A stretch of 64,000 nucleotides of DNA, from NCBI GenBank assembly GCA_015056565.1, contig SVGB01000001.1:186001-250000 (forward strand), written 5' to 3'. This DNA comes from Butyrivibrio sp. Its GTDB lineage: Bacteria > Bacillota > Clostridia > Lachnospirales > Lachnospiraceae. Positions 34,971 to 44,564 of the stretch are shown piece after piece. The notes under the pieces are model-generated. The model made no database searches. It saw nothing but the letters and a program-made list of their open reading frames with translations, and was not told the origin of the DNA. The stretch's first letter is position 1; the number at the start of each line of letters is the position of its first letter. Made by a program: the position numbers and the translations under genes.

Positions 34971-36719
34971 TCATGGGCTGTAGTATAAATTCATGTGGCC
35001 TATCTTCCACTCTTCTTCATAAAAATCACTGGCAGTATCGATATACTCAGCATTTTCATCAAGGATCAGTATCTGACCCGGATCAAGATACTGGCTGATG
35101 TCAATATCAGCAAACTGTCCATCTACAATCTCTATATGCCTATCCCGAGTTGTAAACTGGACAAGTTCTATGTACTGAACGCCTCCTTCATATATAGAAA
35201 GAACTCTTCTGTCCGGATACTGCTGGCAGATTTCCTCAAGCTTCTCTCCCAGAAGGATGTCCGGATAAATATAAGACTGATTTTTAAATATAAAGTGCGT
35301 ACAGGCATTAACTCCAAGTACTATCTGCATCACAAGGACAACCGCAACTATAACATCCTGTCTGAGCCTCCTTGCCAATATAAATGCTATATATGCAAGC
35401 ATGGTAAGCCACGTCTGAAGCGCAAACTCCATGGCAAAGAACCCTCTGGGATCAGTCAGAGGCTGCTCTAGCAGATAGCTCATCCCCACCATGGTAAAAC
35501 CATGTGCATTCCTCAGCTCAGTATTATTACCTGCAATCACCAGCATAGCCACTAATCCCAATATCAGATACAGGGCAAAAGAGATTTCAAATCCCAGATA
35601 TGCCTTGGACAACCTGATAGCTTCAACAATACCTATCGCAATCAATATTGGCAGGAAAAAATCTATATACCTTCCATGAAGGAAATTATCCATCCTGTCA
35701 CTTTCAGGTGAAGATGCCCCGTTGAGATAGATCAAAGCAACACAAAACTGGAAAAACACTGCCAAAAAAATATATATTGAAAGGAAATCCTGGTAAGAAG
35801 ATTGCTTTTTTCTAACGTTTTTTAACGCACCAAAAGCCCTTCTTGCGCAGCCATAAATTCCAAAATATGCAATTCCATAAGTAGCAAGTCCCATATACAG
35901 GACTTTTCCGCATATATCTTCAACTAAATGAAGTATGCCTTCAAAACTGAGTATCTTTTTTATCCTGAACGCGATCCCCGAGTAGTCATTCCAGGAAAGT
36001 ACGTCACTGGATGTTTGTTGATACAAAAGACCTATGACTTTATCTTTGAGAATGAAGCTCCCCCCAAACAGTGCAGCAACAAATATTATCAAAAGGCCGA
36101 TCTTTATAGTTTTTGTATTGATGTTTTCCATGCTCTGAGTTCTGGAAATCATAAATAAAACAAGCGTAATAGCTCCGGCACCTATGGTCCCCAGACATCT
36201 CATATGCACGAGATACATATATACAAGGACAATAGCAAAAAGAAATCCGCTTAAAATGCCAGGCTTTCTCACAAATCTCAAAAGCAGATAAGTCTCTAAA
36301 ATAAATAGAAAATATAATAGTGCTTCAGCCATAGTGGTCTGAACATAAAACAGCCAGGCAGGATAAAGAATTGCTGCAGCCGCAGCCAGGCTAAGAAGCT
36401 GTTTCTTTTCTTTTGCAAACAGCTCTTTTAACACAAAAAATAGAAGTGGAAAAGAAGCACACTGAAAAAAGAGATTTAGTATAACCGCTGCTCTGTAGGT
36501 AACTATTGGGCCATGGAACAGAAATAGGACTGGCACGAGAAGGATACTATATCCATAAGAATAATAGGATCCAAGAGATGTTATCTGCGACCAGTCATAG
36601 CCCAAAACAGCTGCTGCAGGCGACCAGTATCCAAATTCATCCGGATATGCAGAAAAACCATATATCCCCAAAATACCATACATACAGATTGCTACTGCTA
36701 TAAAAATCCCCAAAAGCAA
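34971..36719 (-). CDS. Polytopic membrane protein, GT-C (GT39/ArnT-like) glycosyltransferase
   Basis: 582 aa from a TTG at 36719 with AAGGA nine bases upstream. The frame is open to 36824, but that part overlaps the preceding gene and its terminator, so I prefer the later start; this is uncertain. About 12 hydrophobic segments are seen. YPDEFGYW in the first external loop matches the catalytic D-E of GT-C enzymes, and FLHGRYIDFFLPI resembles the later loop of that class. The last ~110 residues are soluble and presumably extracellular (VLSIYEGGVQYIELVQF). Such proteins use polyprenyl-phosphate sugars, fitting with the DPM1-like gene downstream. Confidence 0.75.
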   Translation of the reverse strand: MLLGIFIAVAICMYGILGIYGFSAYPDEFGYWSPAAAVLGYDWSQITSLGSYYSYGYSILLVPVLFLFHGPIVTYRAAVILNLFFQCASFPLLFFVLKELFAKEKKQLLSLAAAAAILYPAWLFYVQTTMAEALLYFLFILETYLLLRFVRKPGILSGFLFAIVLVYMYLVHMRCLGTIGAGAITLVLFMISRTQSMENINTKTIKIGLLIIFVAALFGGSFILKDKVIGLLYQQTSSDVLSWNDYSGIAFRIKKILSFEGILHLVEDICGKVLYMGLATYGIAYFGIYGCARRAFGALKNVRKKQSSYQDFLSIYIFLAVFFQFCVALIYLNGASSPESDRMDNFLHGRYIDFFLPILIAIGIVEAIRLSKAYLGFEISFALYLILGLVAMLVIAGNNTELRNAHGFTMVGMSYLLEQPLTDPRGFFAMEFALQTWLTMLAYIAFILARRLRQDVIVAVVLVMQIVLGVNACTHFIFKNQSYIYPDILLGEKLEEICQQYPDRRVLSIYEGGVQYIELVQFTTRDRHIEIVDGQFADIDISQYLDPGQILILDENAEYIDTASDFYEEEWKIGHMNLYYSP

Positions 36720-36734
36720 ATAGATATTATCCTT

Positions 36735-36770
36735 AAAAAACAAGGAGCAGCCTGCAAAAGACTGCTCCTT
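36735..36770 (-). terminator. Terminator after the Ser-rich exported protein
   Basis: AAGGAGCAG pairs with CTGCTCCTT around an 11-base loop, followed by GTTTTTT on the minus strand, 26 bp past the stop at 36796. Some readthrough may feed the downstream envelope operon. Confidence 0.85.
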
Positions 36771-36795
36771 TATTGTAAGGTTTGATTGATCCTTA

Positions 36796-37449
36796 TCAGT
36801 TTGCCATGATTGCATATGCTGCAAGACCGCCTGTTACAGGAACTGTTACTGTGTTAGGGTTCTCATCTGTATCTGTAAGGATTGTTGTTGCTCCACCAGG
36901 AACTACCTTGATAACAGAAAGTGTTCTGCCATTAGCATTCTTAACGCCAAATGTTACAGGAACAGAAACATCTGCAGGAAGATCAGCAAACTTGCCGCCT
37001 GCCATCTTACCAAGATCAAAGTTAACTGCACCAAGAACTGTTCCGCCTGCTGCTGCAGCTGCGCCGTTAAAGCTATCGAATACCCTAGGGCTCTTCTTAG
37101 CTGTGATGTCATAAACTCTGGCAAAAGGAGTCTCGCTCTTGCCAAGTCCAGCTGCTGCCTTGATAGCATCATTGCCCTGACGTACTGCTACGCCAGCAAG
37201 AGTCTTAACTGCATAAGCGCCGTTAACCTGAGACTTAATAACTGTTCCAGCAACTGAAACTGTGCTTGAAGGAAGAGCCTCTGTAACTACAGCAGCCTCT
37301 GTGCTGCCGCTATTGCTGTCGCTATTGCTGCTCTCCTCATTTGAGCTTGATGATGAATTAGTAGTTGCGCCAACAGTAAGAGCAGGAGCCACCATAAGTG
37401 TAGCTGCAAGAGTTGCTGCGAGCATTCTTTTAACAAATTTCATGTTCAT
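36796..37449 (-). CDS. Exported protein with Ser-rich linker, unknown function
   Basis: 217 aa from the ATG at 37449, nine bases after GGAGG. A signal peptide (KFVKRMLAATLAATLMVAPA) ends near residue 28. A Ser/Asn linker follows (about 30-50), then an Ala/Gly/Val-rich beta-type domain (VSVAGTVIKSQVNGAYAVKTL, VPVTFGVKNANGRTLSVIKV, TVTVPVTGGLAAYAIMAN). No cell-wall sorting motif or membrane anchor is seen, so it is secreted or held by protein contact. It has a strong own promoter and terminator, suggesting high expression. Family not recognised. Confidence 0.75.
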   Translation of the reverse strand: MNMKFVKRMLAATLAATLMVAPALTVGATTNSSSSSNEESSNSDSNSGSTEAAVVTEALPSSTVSVAGTVIKSQVNGAYAVKTLAGVAVRQGNDAIKAAAGLGKSETPFARVYDITAKKSPRVFDSFNGAAAAAGGTVLGAVNFDLGKMAGGKFADLPADVSVPVTFGVKNANGRTLSVIKVVPGGATTILTDTDENPNTVTVPVTGGLAAYAIMAN

Positions 37450-37526
37450 ATACACATCCCTCCATAAGTATGATGTTTTTGAAGTTGTGCGGGAGTGTAT
37501 TCTGATTATTCCCGCATTCACATATT

Positions 37527-37554
37527 ATTATATGCTATTTTTAATATCGTGCAA
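37527..37554 (-). promoter_or_regulatory. Promoter of the Ser-rich exported protein gene
   Basis: TTGCAC, a 16-bp spacer and a consensus TATAAT on the minus strand, 78 bp before the start codon. Confidence 0.8.
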
Positions 37555-37644
37555 GTGTTATTTGTTAGTTTATTTATCTTTTATAAATTATTTTTCAGTT
37601 AAAACCGCACGTTTTGAAGTCTTTTTCTAATATATGTGATATTA

Positions 37645-37673
37645 TTGCAACTAAATTTTAGGGTTATGATACT
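37645..37673 (+). promoter_or_regulatory. Candidate promoter of the HTH gene
   Basis: TTGCAA, a 17-bp spacer and GATACT on the plus strand, about 67 bp before the ATG at 37741. Weaker than the divergent promoter. Confidence 0.45.
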
Positions 37674-37740
37674 AATATACACATTTCTCTAACTTTCGCT
37701 ACCTTATGGATTATTCTAGTCATTGGAGGATAATACATAT

Positions 37741-38211
37741 ATGAGCGATACACCGCTTTCTCAATATTTAAGATTATTACGAACAAAGCATGAGTATACA
37801 CAAGATGAGCTTGCCAGGTATCTCGGTGTCACAAGAGCCACCTATTCCCACTACGAAACTGCAAGGCTCATACCACCTACAGACAATCTATACAAGCTTT
37901 CCGCTTTCTATAAAGTCTCACTTTCAAAGCTTATAAGACTCTCATTCCTAAGTTCATCAAAAGGGAAAGAAGACATCAAAGCAGCAGAATATGTTGTCTC
38001 AGATGAAGATATGGAGTTTCAATTTGAAAAGCTCTATAAAGACTTTCTTACAGAGTGTTCAGATATGTCACCATCGCAGCTGAACAAATGGACATCCATT
38101 GAAGACCGTGAAATCGTATATTATTATCATCAGCTGTCTGGCCACGACAAAAGACTTATGAATTATTTCATGAAACTGGCGCTGTTAAAAGATCCATCTG
38201 GAGCCGAATAA
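37741..38211 (+). CDS. XRE-family helix-turn-helix transcriptional regulator
   Basis: 156 aa from the ATG at 37741 (GGAGG eleven bases upstream; a TTG six codons earlier is less likely). The HTH covers residues 8-62: LSQYLRLLRTKHEYTQDELA then RYLGVTRATYSHYETARLIP and DNLYKLSAFYKVSLSKLI. The C-terminal ~90 residues are helical and of unknown role. Divergent from the Ser-rich exported protein gene, which it may control. Its stop codon lies at the edge of a 150-bp palindromic element shared with the convergent EAL gene. Confidence 0.88.
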   Translation: MSDTPLSQYLRLLRTKHEYTQDELARYLGVTRATYSHYETARLIPPTDNLYKLSAFYKVSLSKLIRLSFLSSSKGKEDIKAAEYVVSDEDMEFQFEKLYKDFLTECSDMSPSQLNKWTSIEDREIVYYYHQLSGHDKRLMNYFMKLALLKDPSGAE

Positions 38212-38360
38212 AAACAAGACATGGGGACGGTTCTTTTGCGACAGAGGTGGACCATGGGGGACGGGGTTAGTGGTTCATTGGAATGACTCCCAATGAACCA
38301 CTAACCCCGTCCCCCATGGTCCACCTCTGTCGCAACAGAACCGTCCCCATGTCTTGTTTT
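38211..38360. repeat. Long REP-like palindrome 1
   Basis: A near-perfect 150-bp palindrome with outer arms AAAACAAGACATGGGGACGG and inner arms containing GACGGGGTTAGTGGTTCATTG. It overlaps the stop codons of two convergent genes and should act as bidirectional terminator. Nearly the same element occurs at 57505. Confidence 0.9.
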
Positions 38361-40098
38361 ATGCTTCCTGTTTCTCCCATACAAGGCCCTTGCCGGTAGT
38401 GAAGATCCTACTTTCCTCCATTGGCATTGGCTTTCCGAAGTAGTACCCTTGCGCTCTTTCGCAGCCGATCTCTTTAAGGAACTCAAAGTGACCTTCTGTC
38501 TCGACGCCTTCACATAGAGGGGATACGCCCATAGCCTTGGCTCCCTTTATGATGTACTTCATGATCTTGCCGGTCTTGGGGTTATTGTCGAAGCTTCTAA
38601 GGAATACCATGTCCAGCTTAAGGACGTCGAAGTTATAGTTGGCTATTGTGTTTAAGGATGAATAGCCGCTTCCAAAGTCATCGATCCAGACGTGATAGCC
38701 CATTTCCCTCATCTTGTCGCACTCAGACCTAATATAGTTCTCGTTCTCATTGAGGGAGCTCTCTGTTATTTCAAGATCCAGCATATGTCTTGGAATTCCG
38801 TATTCTTCCCTTGTAGTCTCAATAAAGCCAAAGATATCGCAAAGTTCAAAGTCAAGTCTTGAGATATTGACTGATACTGCCACGATCTCTTTTCCCTCTG
38901 CCTTCATCTGTGAATAATCCTGACAGACTTTTTTCACCACATACTTATCAACCAGGTGGATCAGGTGGAACTGCTCCAGGGTGTCGATAAAGTCCCCGGG
39001 AGAGAGCATTCCCATCTTGGGATCGATCCATCTTACAAGAGCTTCATAGCCGCAGATCTCTCCTGTTGCGACTCTTACAACAGGCTGGTAAAAGACCTTT
39101 ATGTACTCATTTTCTATAGCCTCGTCGATGTGGTCTATGACGTACTGCTGTTTTCTTAAGTTTTCACGGAGCATTTCGTCGTAGATGCAGTAATTGATGT
39201 CATGTCTGTTCTTTATTGAATTGCAGGCAAGTCTTGCGTGGTCGCAGGCAAGACCGATCTCCGCTCTCCTGTCGTCCAGGTAATAGATTCCGGCTTTTAT
39301 CCTGACTTTCTTGTTGACGTCCTCTGTCAACAGCATTGCCTTATAAACATTCTCAACCTTCTGGATGACACTCTCATGGTCACCTGTGGTGCACACAACA
39401 AAGTGGTCGTCAGAAAATCTTGCGCAGATGCCGCCAATATTAAAGTTTTCCCTTATAGCCTTGGCAAAGTCGCATAAAAGCTCATCTCCGAGCTTAAAGC
39501 CATTTCTCTCATTAAAGAGTTTGAAGTTTGGAACATCAAAATGGATAAAAGAAATGTCCTCTCTCCAGCTCTCATAAGACCCTAGAAACATCTGAGCCTT
39601 TTGGTAGAAAAAGGACATGTTAAGAAGACCTGTAAGGTCGTCTGTTTCCTGATTGGCAGAAAGTATCTCTGCTTCCGCAAAGGAATTGCGGTTCTTGTTG
39701 TAAAACTCATTCTGATCCACGTCTACGATATAGACATAGTAATATGCCTTGCCATCTTCCCTGTGAAGGAGATGTCCAAAGTCTTCAACGTACCTTACAG
39801 TGCCTTCCTTGGTGATGATCCTGTAACGGACATAGTCATGCTTCTTTTCGCCAAAAATAGTCTGGGCCTGGATCTGGTTCTGTATCCTGTTGTAGTCCTC
39901 AGGATGTACCATGCCCTTAAAAGTACCACCAGTGAGCATGATGAATTCGCCCATGTTCTCGCAGCCGTAGAGCTCAAGGACATTGGGGCCAGCATAGTAC
40001 ACGCTTTCAGACCCTCCCGCGTCGTAGATGAAAAAACCGCCAGGAAGTCCTGTTGGTATTATGCCACTAATTCCAGCGTCGAAAAACTTTTTGTCCAT
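38359..40098 (-). CDS. PAS-GGDEF-EAL protein, probable c-di-GMP phosphodiesterase
   Basis: 579 aa from the ATG at 40098 (GGGGG eight bases upstream). A PAS-like domain covers about 15-140 (FIYDAGGSESVYYAGPNVLELYG). The GGDEF domain (~170-305) is degenerate: the signature reads RFSDDHF, so cyclase activity is unlikely. The EAL domain (~320-560) is intact by eye: YEALVRW, VSVNISR, LEITES, DDFGSGYSSL, LKLDMVF, CEGVETEGH and AQGYYFGKPMP. It should hydrolyse c-di-GMP, perhaps with GTP regulation via the GGDEF remnant. It starts after the SpoIIE phosphatase gene with a short gap, so both signalling genes are co-transcribed. Confidence 0.92.
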   Translation of the reverse strand: MDKKFFDAGISGIIPTGLPGGFFIYDAGGSESVYYAGPNVLELYGCENMGEFIMLTGGTFKGMVHPEDYNRIQNQIQAQTIFGEKKHDYVRYRIITKEGTVRYVEDFGHLLHREDGKAYYYVYIVDVDQNEFYNKNRNSFAEAEILSANQETDDLTGLLNMSFFYQKAQMFLGSYESWREDISFIHFDVPNFKLFNERNGFKLGDELLCDFAKAIRENFNIGGICARFSDDHFVVCTTGDHESVIQKVENVYKAMLLTEDVNKKVRIKAGIYYLDDRRAEIGLACDHARLACNSIKNRHDINYCIYDEMLRENLRKQQYVIDHIDEAIENEYIKVFYQPVVRVATGEICGYEALVRWIDPKMGMLSPGDFIDTLEQFHLIHLVDKYVVKKVCQDYSQMKAEGKEIVAVSVNISRLDFELCDIFGFIETTREEYGIPRHMLDLEITESSLNENENYIRSECDKMREMGYHVWIDDFGSGYSSLNTIANYNFDVLKLDMVFLRSFDNNPKTGKIMKYIIKGAKAMGVSPLCEGVETEGHFEFLKEIGCERAQGYYFGKPMPMEESRIFTTGKGLVWEKQEA

Positions 40099-40121
40099 AC
40101 GTACATCCCCCTTTTTGTGAA

Positions 40122-42239
40122 TCAATTGTACTTAAGGCACATCATTGTAAGGTCATCGAACTGCTCTGCATCCATTATGAAATCTGTTATGTCGTAGCAA
40201 ACATTATCAAGAAGTTCTTTCAGCGAAGAATCCTTCTCTTTGTTAAGTGCGGCCAGCATCCTGTCAGTGCCATACATTACAACATCTGAATTGGTTGCCT
40301 CAGGCACTCCGTCTGTGTACAAAAATACCATGTCGCCATGATCAAGCTGGATCGTGTATTCCTGGTACTTTGTTCCCTCCATTCCGCCTATGACAAAGCC
40401 GTGCTTGTCTTTGTACAGCTCAAAGGAGCCGTCAGCTCTTTTGACCGCAGGATACTCATGTCCTGCGTTGGCACATGTCAGCTTACCGGAAGATATCTCC
40501 AGGATTCCAAACCACACAGTGACAAACATTCCTGTCTGATTGTTGCTGGTCAGGGCCTCATTGGTAAGATTAAGGGTCTCTGCTGCAGACTTGCCCAGCA
40601 TCGCACAGCTCTGGAGGATAGTCTTTGAAACCATCATGAAAAGAGCTGCCGGAATACCTTTACCTGAAACGTCTGCCATTACCATTCCAAGATGATCATC
40701 ATCTATCAGGAAGTAGTCGTAGAAATCACCGCCAACTTCCCTTGCAGGCTCCATAAGAGCATAGAGGTCAAATTCCTTTTTATCAGGGAAAGCAGGGAAA
40801 TCATGGGGCATGATACCTGCCTGTATTCTGGTTGCCAGAGACAGTTCCGTGTGGATCCTCTCTTTTTCCGCTGTGACAGTCTGAATATCATCGATATATT
40901 CCTTGAGCCTTTCTGTCATGGACCCAAAGGAATGAGCCAGCGTCTCGACCTCGTCGTCAGTATTTTCATACCAGGCAAAATTCAGCTGATCTCCGTCCAT
41001 GTTCCGGACCTTGTCAGTAAGAAGCGCAATAGGCATGACAAGGCGCTTACTTAACTTGTTTGAAATAAATACGCTAAAAGCCGCCAGTGCCAGGATCAGA
41101 AGGAACATCACTATAAGTGCACTTCTCATGGTCTTTTCCACATCATTAGCTTCACTTTGATGGCTCTGCTCGATAAAGGTAAGAAGATTCTCTTTTGGTG
41201 CCAGAACTGTCTTTTCAGGGATGATAGAAATAAGTGACCAGCCCACAGACTCGATCGGAGAAAATGCCACATAGCTGCTCTCGCCATCAATATCCAAAAG
41301 CTCAAGTCCGCTCTGGCCTTCAATAGCTCTCTGGGTCAGCATAGCCAGAGCCTTGTCACTGTTTTCTTTTCCGCCAAGGACTGTCTGGGTCTTAAGTTCG
41401 CCCTCCTCATTAGATGAGAAAATGATATTGCCCTTACCATCTATGATACAGGTGTTACCCGCATCGCTGAATATGGCATTCATCATCATGGACTCTATTC
41501 CCTCAAGGTAGAGACCAGCTCCTGCCACTCCCACAAACTCTTTTCCCCTGAAAATAGGGGCGCCGCACATGATAGCAAGTCTTCCTGTGTCGTAGTCTGG
41601 AGTTATCTCAGAAAAGGTAAGCTTCTTGGACTCCTTGGTCATGTAGTACCAGGGACGAAGCCTTGGATCAAGGTAAACGTAATCGCCGTTCTCATCCCAT
41701 CTGTCATCCAGCACAGGGCCAGCAAGGAGCATGATGCCTGACTCGGTTCCTATGTAAGAAGCACCAAGCTCAGGATAACGATTGTACATTGAAAGAAGAT
41801 TGCCCTTGAGATTTCCTATCATGGCAAGCTCATCCTGCACAGCAGGATCATCCGGGTCCACATCCTCAGCATAGACAAATTGTCCCATGCTCTTGCCTAT
41901 ATCAGACTTCTCAAGAGGTTTAACATATGTTCTTCCGTATACATCTGGATTAGTGTAGATGTCAGTTGCTGAATCTGCGATGATCTGTATGGTTCCGGAA
42001 AAATCATCCAGCATCTTGTTAAGACTGTATGCACATCCCAGGGTGGTTGCACTAAGGCGCCCTGTGATCTGATCCCTCATGGCTACGTCGGAGTATTTTT
42101 CAACGTCCTGACTCGACCTCTCTGAGCTCTCAGCCACAATGTGATGGACTCTGCCAAACACATACCAGGTTATTGCTCCAAATAGAATTAGTAACAAAGA
42201 AGACACTAAAAGCATCATCCTCATTATCTTTTTCTTCAT
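40122..42239 (-). CDS. Cache-HAMP-SpoIIE (PP2C-type) sensor phosphatase
   Basis: 705 aa. One membrane segment near residues 7-28, an extracellular dCache-like region (LDPRLRPWYYM, TFSEITPDYDTGRLAIMCGAPIF cut short here, VGVAGAGLYLE) to about 370, a second membrane segment (ALIVMFLLILALAAFSVFIS), HAMP, and a C-terminal SpoIIE-type phosphatase (DFYDYFLIDDDHLGMVMADV, GKGIPAALFM, LYTDGVPEATN, FDDLTMM). Such proteins sense small ligands outside and dephosphorylate anti-anti-sigma factors or other partners inside. The partner is not in the window. The EAL gene follows directly. Confidence 0.92.
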   Translation of the reverse strand: MKKKIMRMMLLVSSLLLILFGAITWYVFGRVHHIVAESSERSSQDVEKYSDVAMRDQITGRLSATTLGCAYSLNKMLDDFSGTIQIIADSATDIYTNPDVYGRTYVKPLEKSDIGKSMGQFVYAEDVDPDDPAVQDELAMIGNLKGNLLSMYNRYPELGASYIGTESGIMLLAGPVLDDRWDENGDYVYLDPRLRPWYYMTKESKKLTFSEITPDYDTGRLAIMCGAPIFRGKEFVGVAGAGLYLEGIESMMMNAIFSDAGNTCIIDGKGNIIFSSNEEGELKTQTVLGGKENSDKALAMLTQRAIEGQSGLELLDIDGESSYVAFSPIESVGWSLISIIPEKTVLAPKENLLTFIEQSHQSEANDVEKTMRSALIVMFLLILALAAFSVFISNKLSKRLVMPIALLTDKVRNMDGDQLNFAWYENTDDEVETLAHSFGSMTERLKEYIDDIQTVTAEKERIHTELSLATRIQAGIMPHDFPAFPDKKEFDLYALMEPAREVGGDFYDYFLIDDDHLGMVMADVSGKGIPAALFMMVSKTILQSCAMLGKSAAETLNLTNEALTSNNQTGMFVTVWFGILEISSGKLTCANAGHEYPAVKRADGSFELYKDKHGFVIGGMEGTKYQEYTIQLDHGDMVFLYTDGVPEATNSDVVMYGTDRMLAALNKEKDSSLKELLDNVCYDITDFIMDAEQFDDLTMMCLKYN

Positions 42240-42251
42240 GTCAAAACTCCC

Positions 42252-43196
42252 TCATCTCTTGTCTTTATCTATGAATTCAAGCAACACTACTGCTAAAATA
42301 ACATAAACCACTGTCCATATTATAAGCCATCCCCAGCATTTTAGCACAATATTTGGGTCAAAATTAAACTCAGGATTCTGATTCTGTTTCGCAGTCTCCA
42401 TGAGGAGTTCATCTCTCATGTCGTTTTTCTCAATGTACTGGAACAGAGTTAAAAGAGGTTTCTCCCCCTCAACTTCCACATCCTTCATCTTAAGGGCACT
42501 GTTCCAGACAGTTACCATGGGTTGGGAGTTGTAGTCTCCCTGAGCGCACATGGCTGTAAGTCCCCATTTGGTAGCAGTCAGGTAGGTAAGGGGCTTTGCT
42601 TCTGCCGGGAGGTTAAAAAATCCACCAGAAAACAAAAGCTGCACAATGAGAAGAAACGGCATTATGGTCATTGCCGTTGTGGTGGTCCTTGCAAATGCCG
42701 AAACAAGCAGTGCCAGCATGTCAGCGCAATATGTCACGAGGAAAAGAGATATTCCGAGATCAACAAAAGGCCATGGTGTGAAAAGACTCTTTTCCGGCAT
42801 CTTGATACCCATAAGCTGCAAAACCGCAAGGGTTATCGCAACCTGAACCGCACACAAGATCAGCTGATAGATCATATGTGCAACAACATAGGAAGTAATA
42901 TGCAGACCTGCCCGGTGCTCTCTTTTTACGATAGCTCTTTCCCTGCAGATCATCTGTATCGAGTTAAAAAAACCGTTCCATATACAAATGCAGGAGAGCG
43001 CAAAGGTACCCATCATTGTACCTTCCATGGTCTTAAAGAGGTTTGCCCCCACTGCAAATGCCACAAGTGCAGCAATTACAGCAGACATAGGAAGCACCTT
43101 CCAGTCGTTCTGAAACAGAAACATCCTGAACAGTTTCCCCAGGTATATGAACGTCTGCGCCACTCTTCCTCTGTGCTTGTACTGATATTCTTCCAT
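42252..43196 (-). CDS. ABC-2 type permease, ABCG-like exporter subunit
   Basis: 314 aa with about six hydrophobic segments (FVDLGISLFLVTYCADMLALL, TAMTIMPFLLIVQLLFSGGFF, and a C-terminal WLIIWTVVYVILAVVLLEFI). CRERAIVKREHRAGLHITSYV is the conserved first intracellular loop of ABCG-type half transporters. It sits 6 bp after the ATP-binding subunit. Substrate unknown; probably exports a lipid or peptide. Confidence 0.85.
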   Translation of the reverse strand: MEEYQYKHRGRVAQTFIYLGKLFRMFLFQNDWKVLPMSAVIAALVAFAVGANLFKTMEGTMMGTFALSCICIWNGFFNSIQMICRERAIVKREHRAGLHITSYVVAHMIYQLILCAVQVAITLAVLQLMGIKMPEKSLFTPWPFVDLGISLFLVTYCADMLALLVSAFARTTTTAMTIMPFLLIVQLLFSGGFFNLPAEAKPLTYLTATKWGLTAMCAQGDYNSQPMVTVWNSALKMKDVEVEGEKPLLTLFQYIEKNDMRDELLMETAKQNQNPEFNFDPNIVLKCWGWLIIWTVVYVILAVVLLEFIDKDKR

Positions 43197-43202
43197 AACC
43201 CG

Positions 43203-44528
43203 TCACCCCACTCTTTCCTTAATCCTGTCGGCGTATTTTTCCACAAATTCATCTGCTCTTCCCTCTCCGCCTTCATCCTTCTGGTTGATGGAAAGAAGTA
43301 TTTCCTCCATGGACTCTTTTCCAAAGAAGTCATATGCCTCCTTCACAGGGCCGTAGTATGCAAGTCTTCCCGTCCGTGTGGCATCCTTGGCAAGAACTAT
43401 GACGTCATCAAACAGATCAATTACCCTGTCAGGAGTATGGGTAATAACTATTACAATCTTGCCTTCGTCGGCTATCTCCCTGAGTTTCTCAAAGAGTTTT
43501 CTCGCCACAACGCCGTCCAGGCCTGAATCAGGCTCATCCAGGATAAAAAGATCCGGATCTGTTATAAGTTCCATGGCGATGGAAAGTCTTTTTCTCTGAC
43601 CTCCTGAAAGCTTGTCCACCAGACTGTTCTTAACAGAAGTAAGTCCAAATAGGTCAAGAACGTAAGCTATGCGGTTTTCTCTTTCCATAGTGGACATCTC
43701 AACTGGAAGACGCATCAGCGCTGCATCTATAAGTGTCATCTCCACAGTGTCAGTTCCTCTCATAAGGTCCTGCTGGGGCACAAAGCCGATGTCGTACTTC
43801 ATCCTCTCGTAGTCGTTGTAGACATCTTTTTTACCAAGAAGGATTCTGGCATCTGCCTTCTCATAGCCTGTGACAGCGTTGAGGTAGGTGGTCTTACCGG
43901 CTCCTGAGCCTCCAAGAAGCAGCACCAGGTGTCCCTTTGGAATTGACATGTGAATGTCTTTTAAAAGAGTTTTCTTTTTAAAGAAATCTATTGCCGTCCT
44001 CTTTCTGATGTTCACAGTAAGAGTGTCATCACTGCCCTTGATGTCCTCGCCGAGCTCTTTTGCCCCTAATACGCCCTTTAAGTTTTCAACCTGCTTGGTT
44101 GGCTGGAACTTCTTTGAAAATCCCCAGAGCATGATGGTGAGACTCTCAAAGAAAAAGAAGGCCCATATCCATCTTTTGTTTCTGTCAAACACCCTGATCA
44201 ATCCCTGATAGATCTTAAGCCCGTAGATTATGTCAGCAACAAAAAGACCTACCAGCGGAATAGTCATCAGCATCAGCGCCGTGTTGTTATCTTTAAATAA
44301 GAATTCTATAGCCACAAGGACGTAGCTCAAAGCGCAGATTATGGTGTATGCGCGGCCGTCCTTTTCCCTGTCTGCACAAAGGCTTATGTGATATTCCTTG
44401 GCAAGGGGCACAAAAGCCCATATTCTCTTAACTCCGCACTTTTTGAATATCCCCATGTATCCTAAGGACGCAAGAAGATATATGAGTATTCTGAAGATCA
44501 AATTGGGAATATCAACGCTAACTTGCAT
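43203..44528 (-). CDS. ABC transporter ATP-binding subunit with fused N-terminal membrane domain, ABCG-like
   Basis: 441 aa. The first ~130 residues have three or four hydrophobic segments (ILIYLLASLGYMGIFKK, IICALSYVLVAIEFLF) of a DUF5684-like type. The ABC domain follows: Walker A LLGGSGAGKTT, signature LSGGQRKRLSIA, Walker B LFILDEPDSGLD, and ITHTPDRVIDLFDDVIVL. The signature and spacing resemble eukaryotic ABCG and bacterial two-gene versions. GGAGC lies just before the ATG at 44528. Fusion of a membrane domain to the ATPase rather than to the permease is unusual. Co-transcribed with the permease. Confidence 0.88.
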   Translation of the reverse strand: MQVSVDIPNLIFRILIYLLASLGYMGIFKKCGVKRIWAFVPLAKEYHISLCADREKDGRAYTIICALSYVLVAIEFLFKDNNTALMLMTIPLVGLFVADIIYGLKIYQGLIRVFDRNKRWIWAFFFFESLTIMLWGFSKKFQPTKQVENLKGVLGAKELGEDIKGSDDTLTVNIRKRTAIDFFKKKTLLKDIHMSIPKGHLVLLLGGSGAGKTTYLNAVTGYEKADARILLGKKDVYNDYERMKYDIGFVPQQDLMRGTDTVEMTLIDAALMRLPVEMSTMERENRIAYVLDLFGLTSVKNSLVDKLSGGQRKRLSIAMELITDPDLFILDEPDSGLDGVVARKLFEKLREIADEGKIVIVITHTPDRVIDLFDDVIVLAKDATRTGRLAYYGPVKEAYDFFGKESMEEILLSINQKDEGGEGRADEFVEKYADRIKERVG

Positions 44529-44564
44529 TGGCAGCTCCTTCTGACCGGTGGTTTGCTACTTTGG

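Noticed and set aside
38211..38360. Possible insertion sequence with terminal inverted repeats
   Set aside because: The palindrome has no interior ORF; arms meet at a short loop, so it is a hairpin element rather than an IS.
42522..43526. Long plus-strand ORF of 334 aa antisense to the ABC permease and ATPase
   Set aside because: Cys/His-rich composition and overlap with two clear genes show a reverse-strand shadow.
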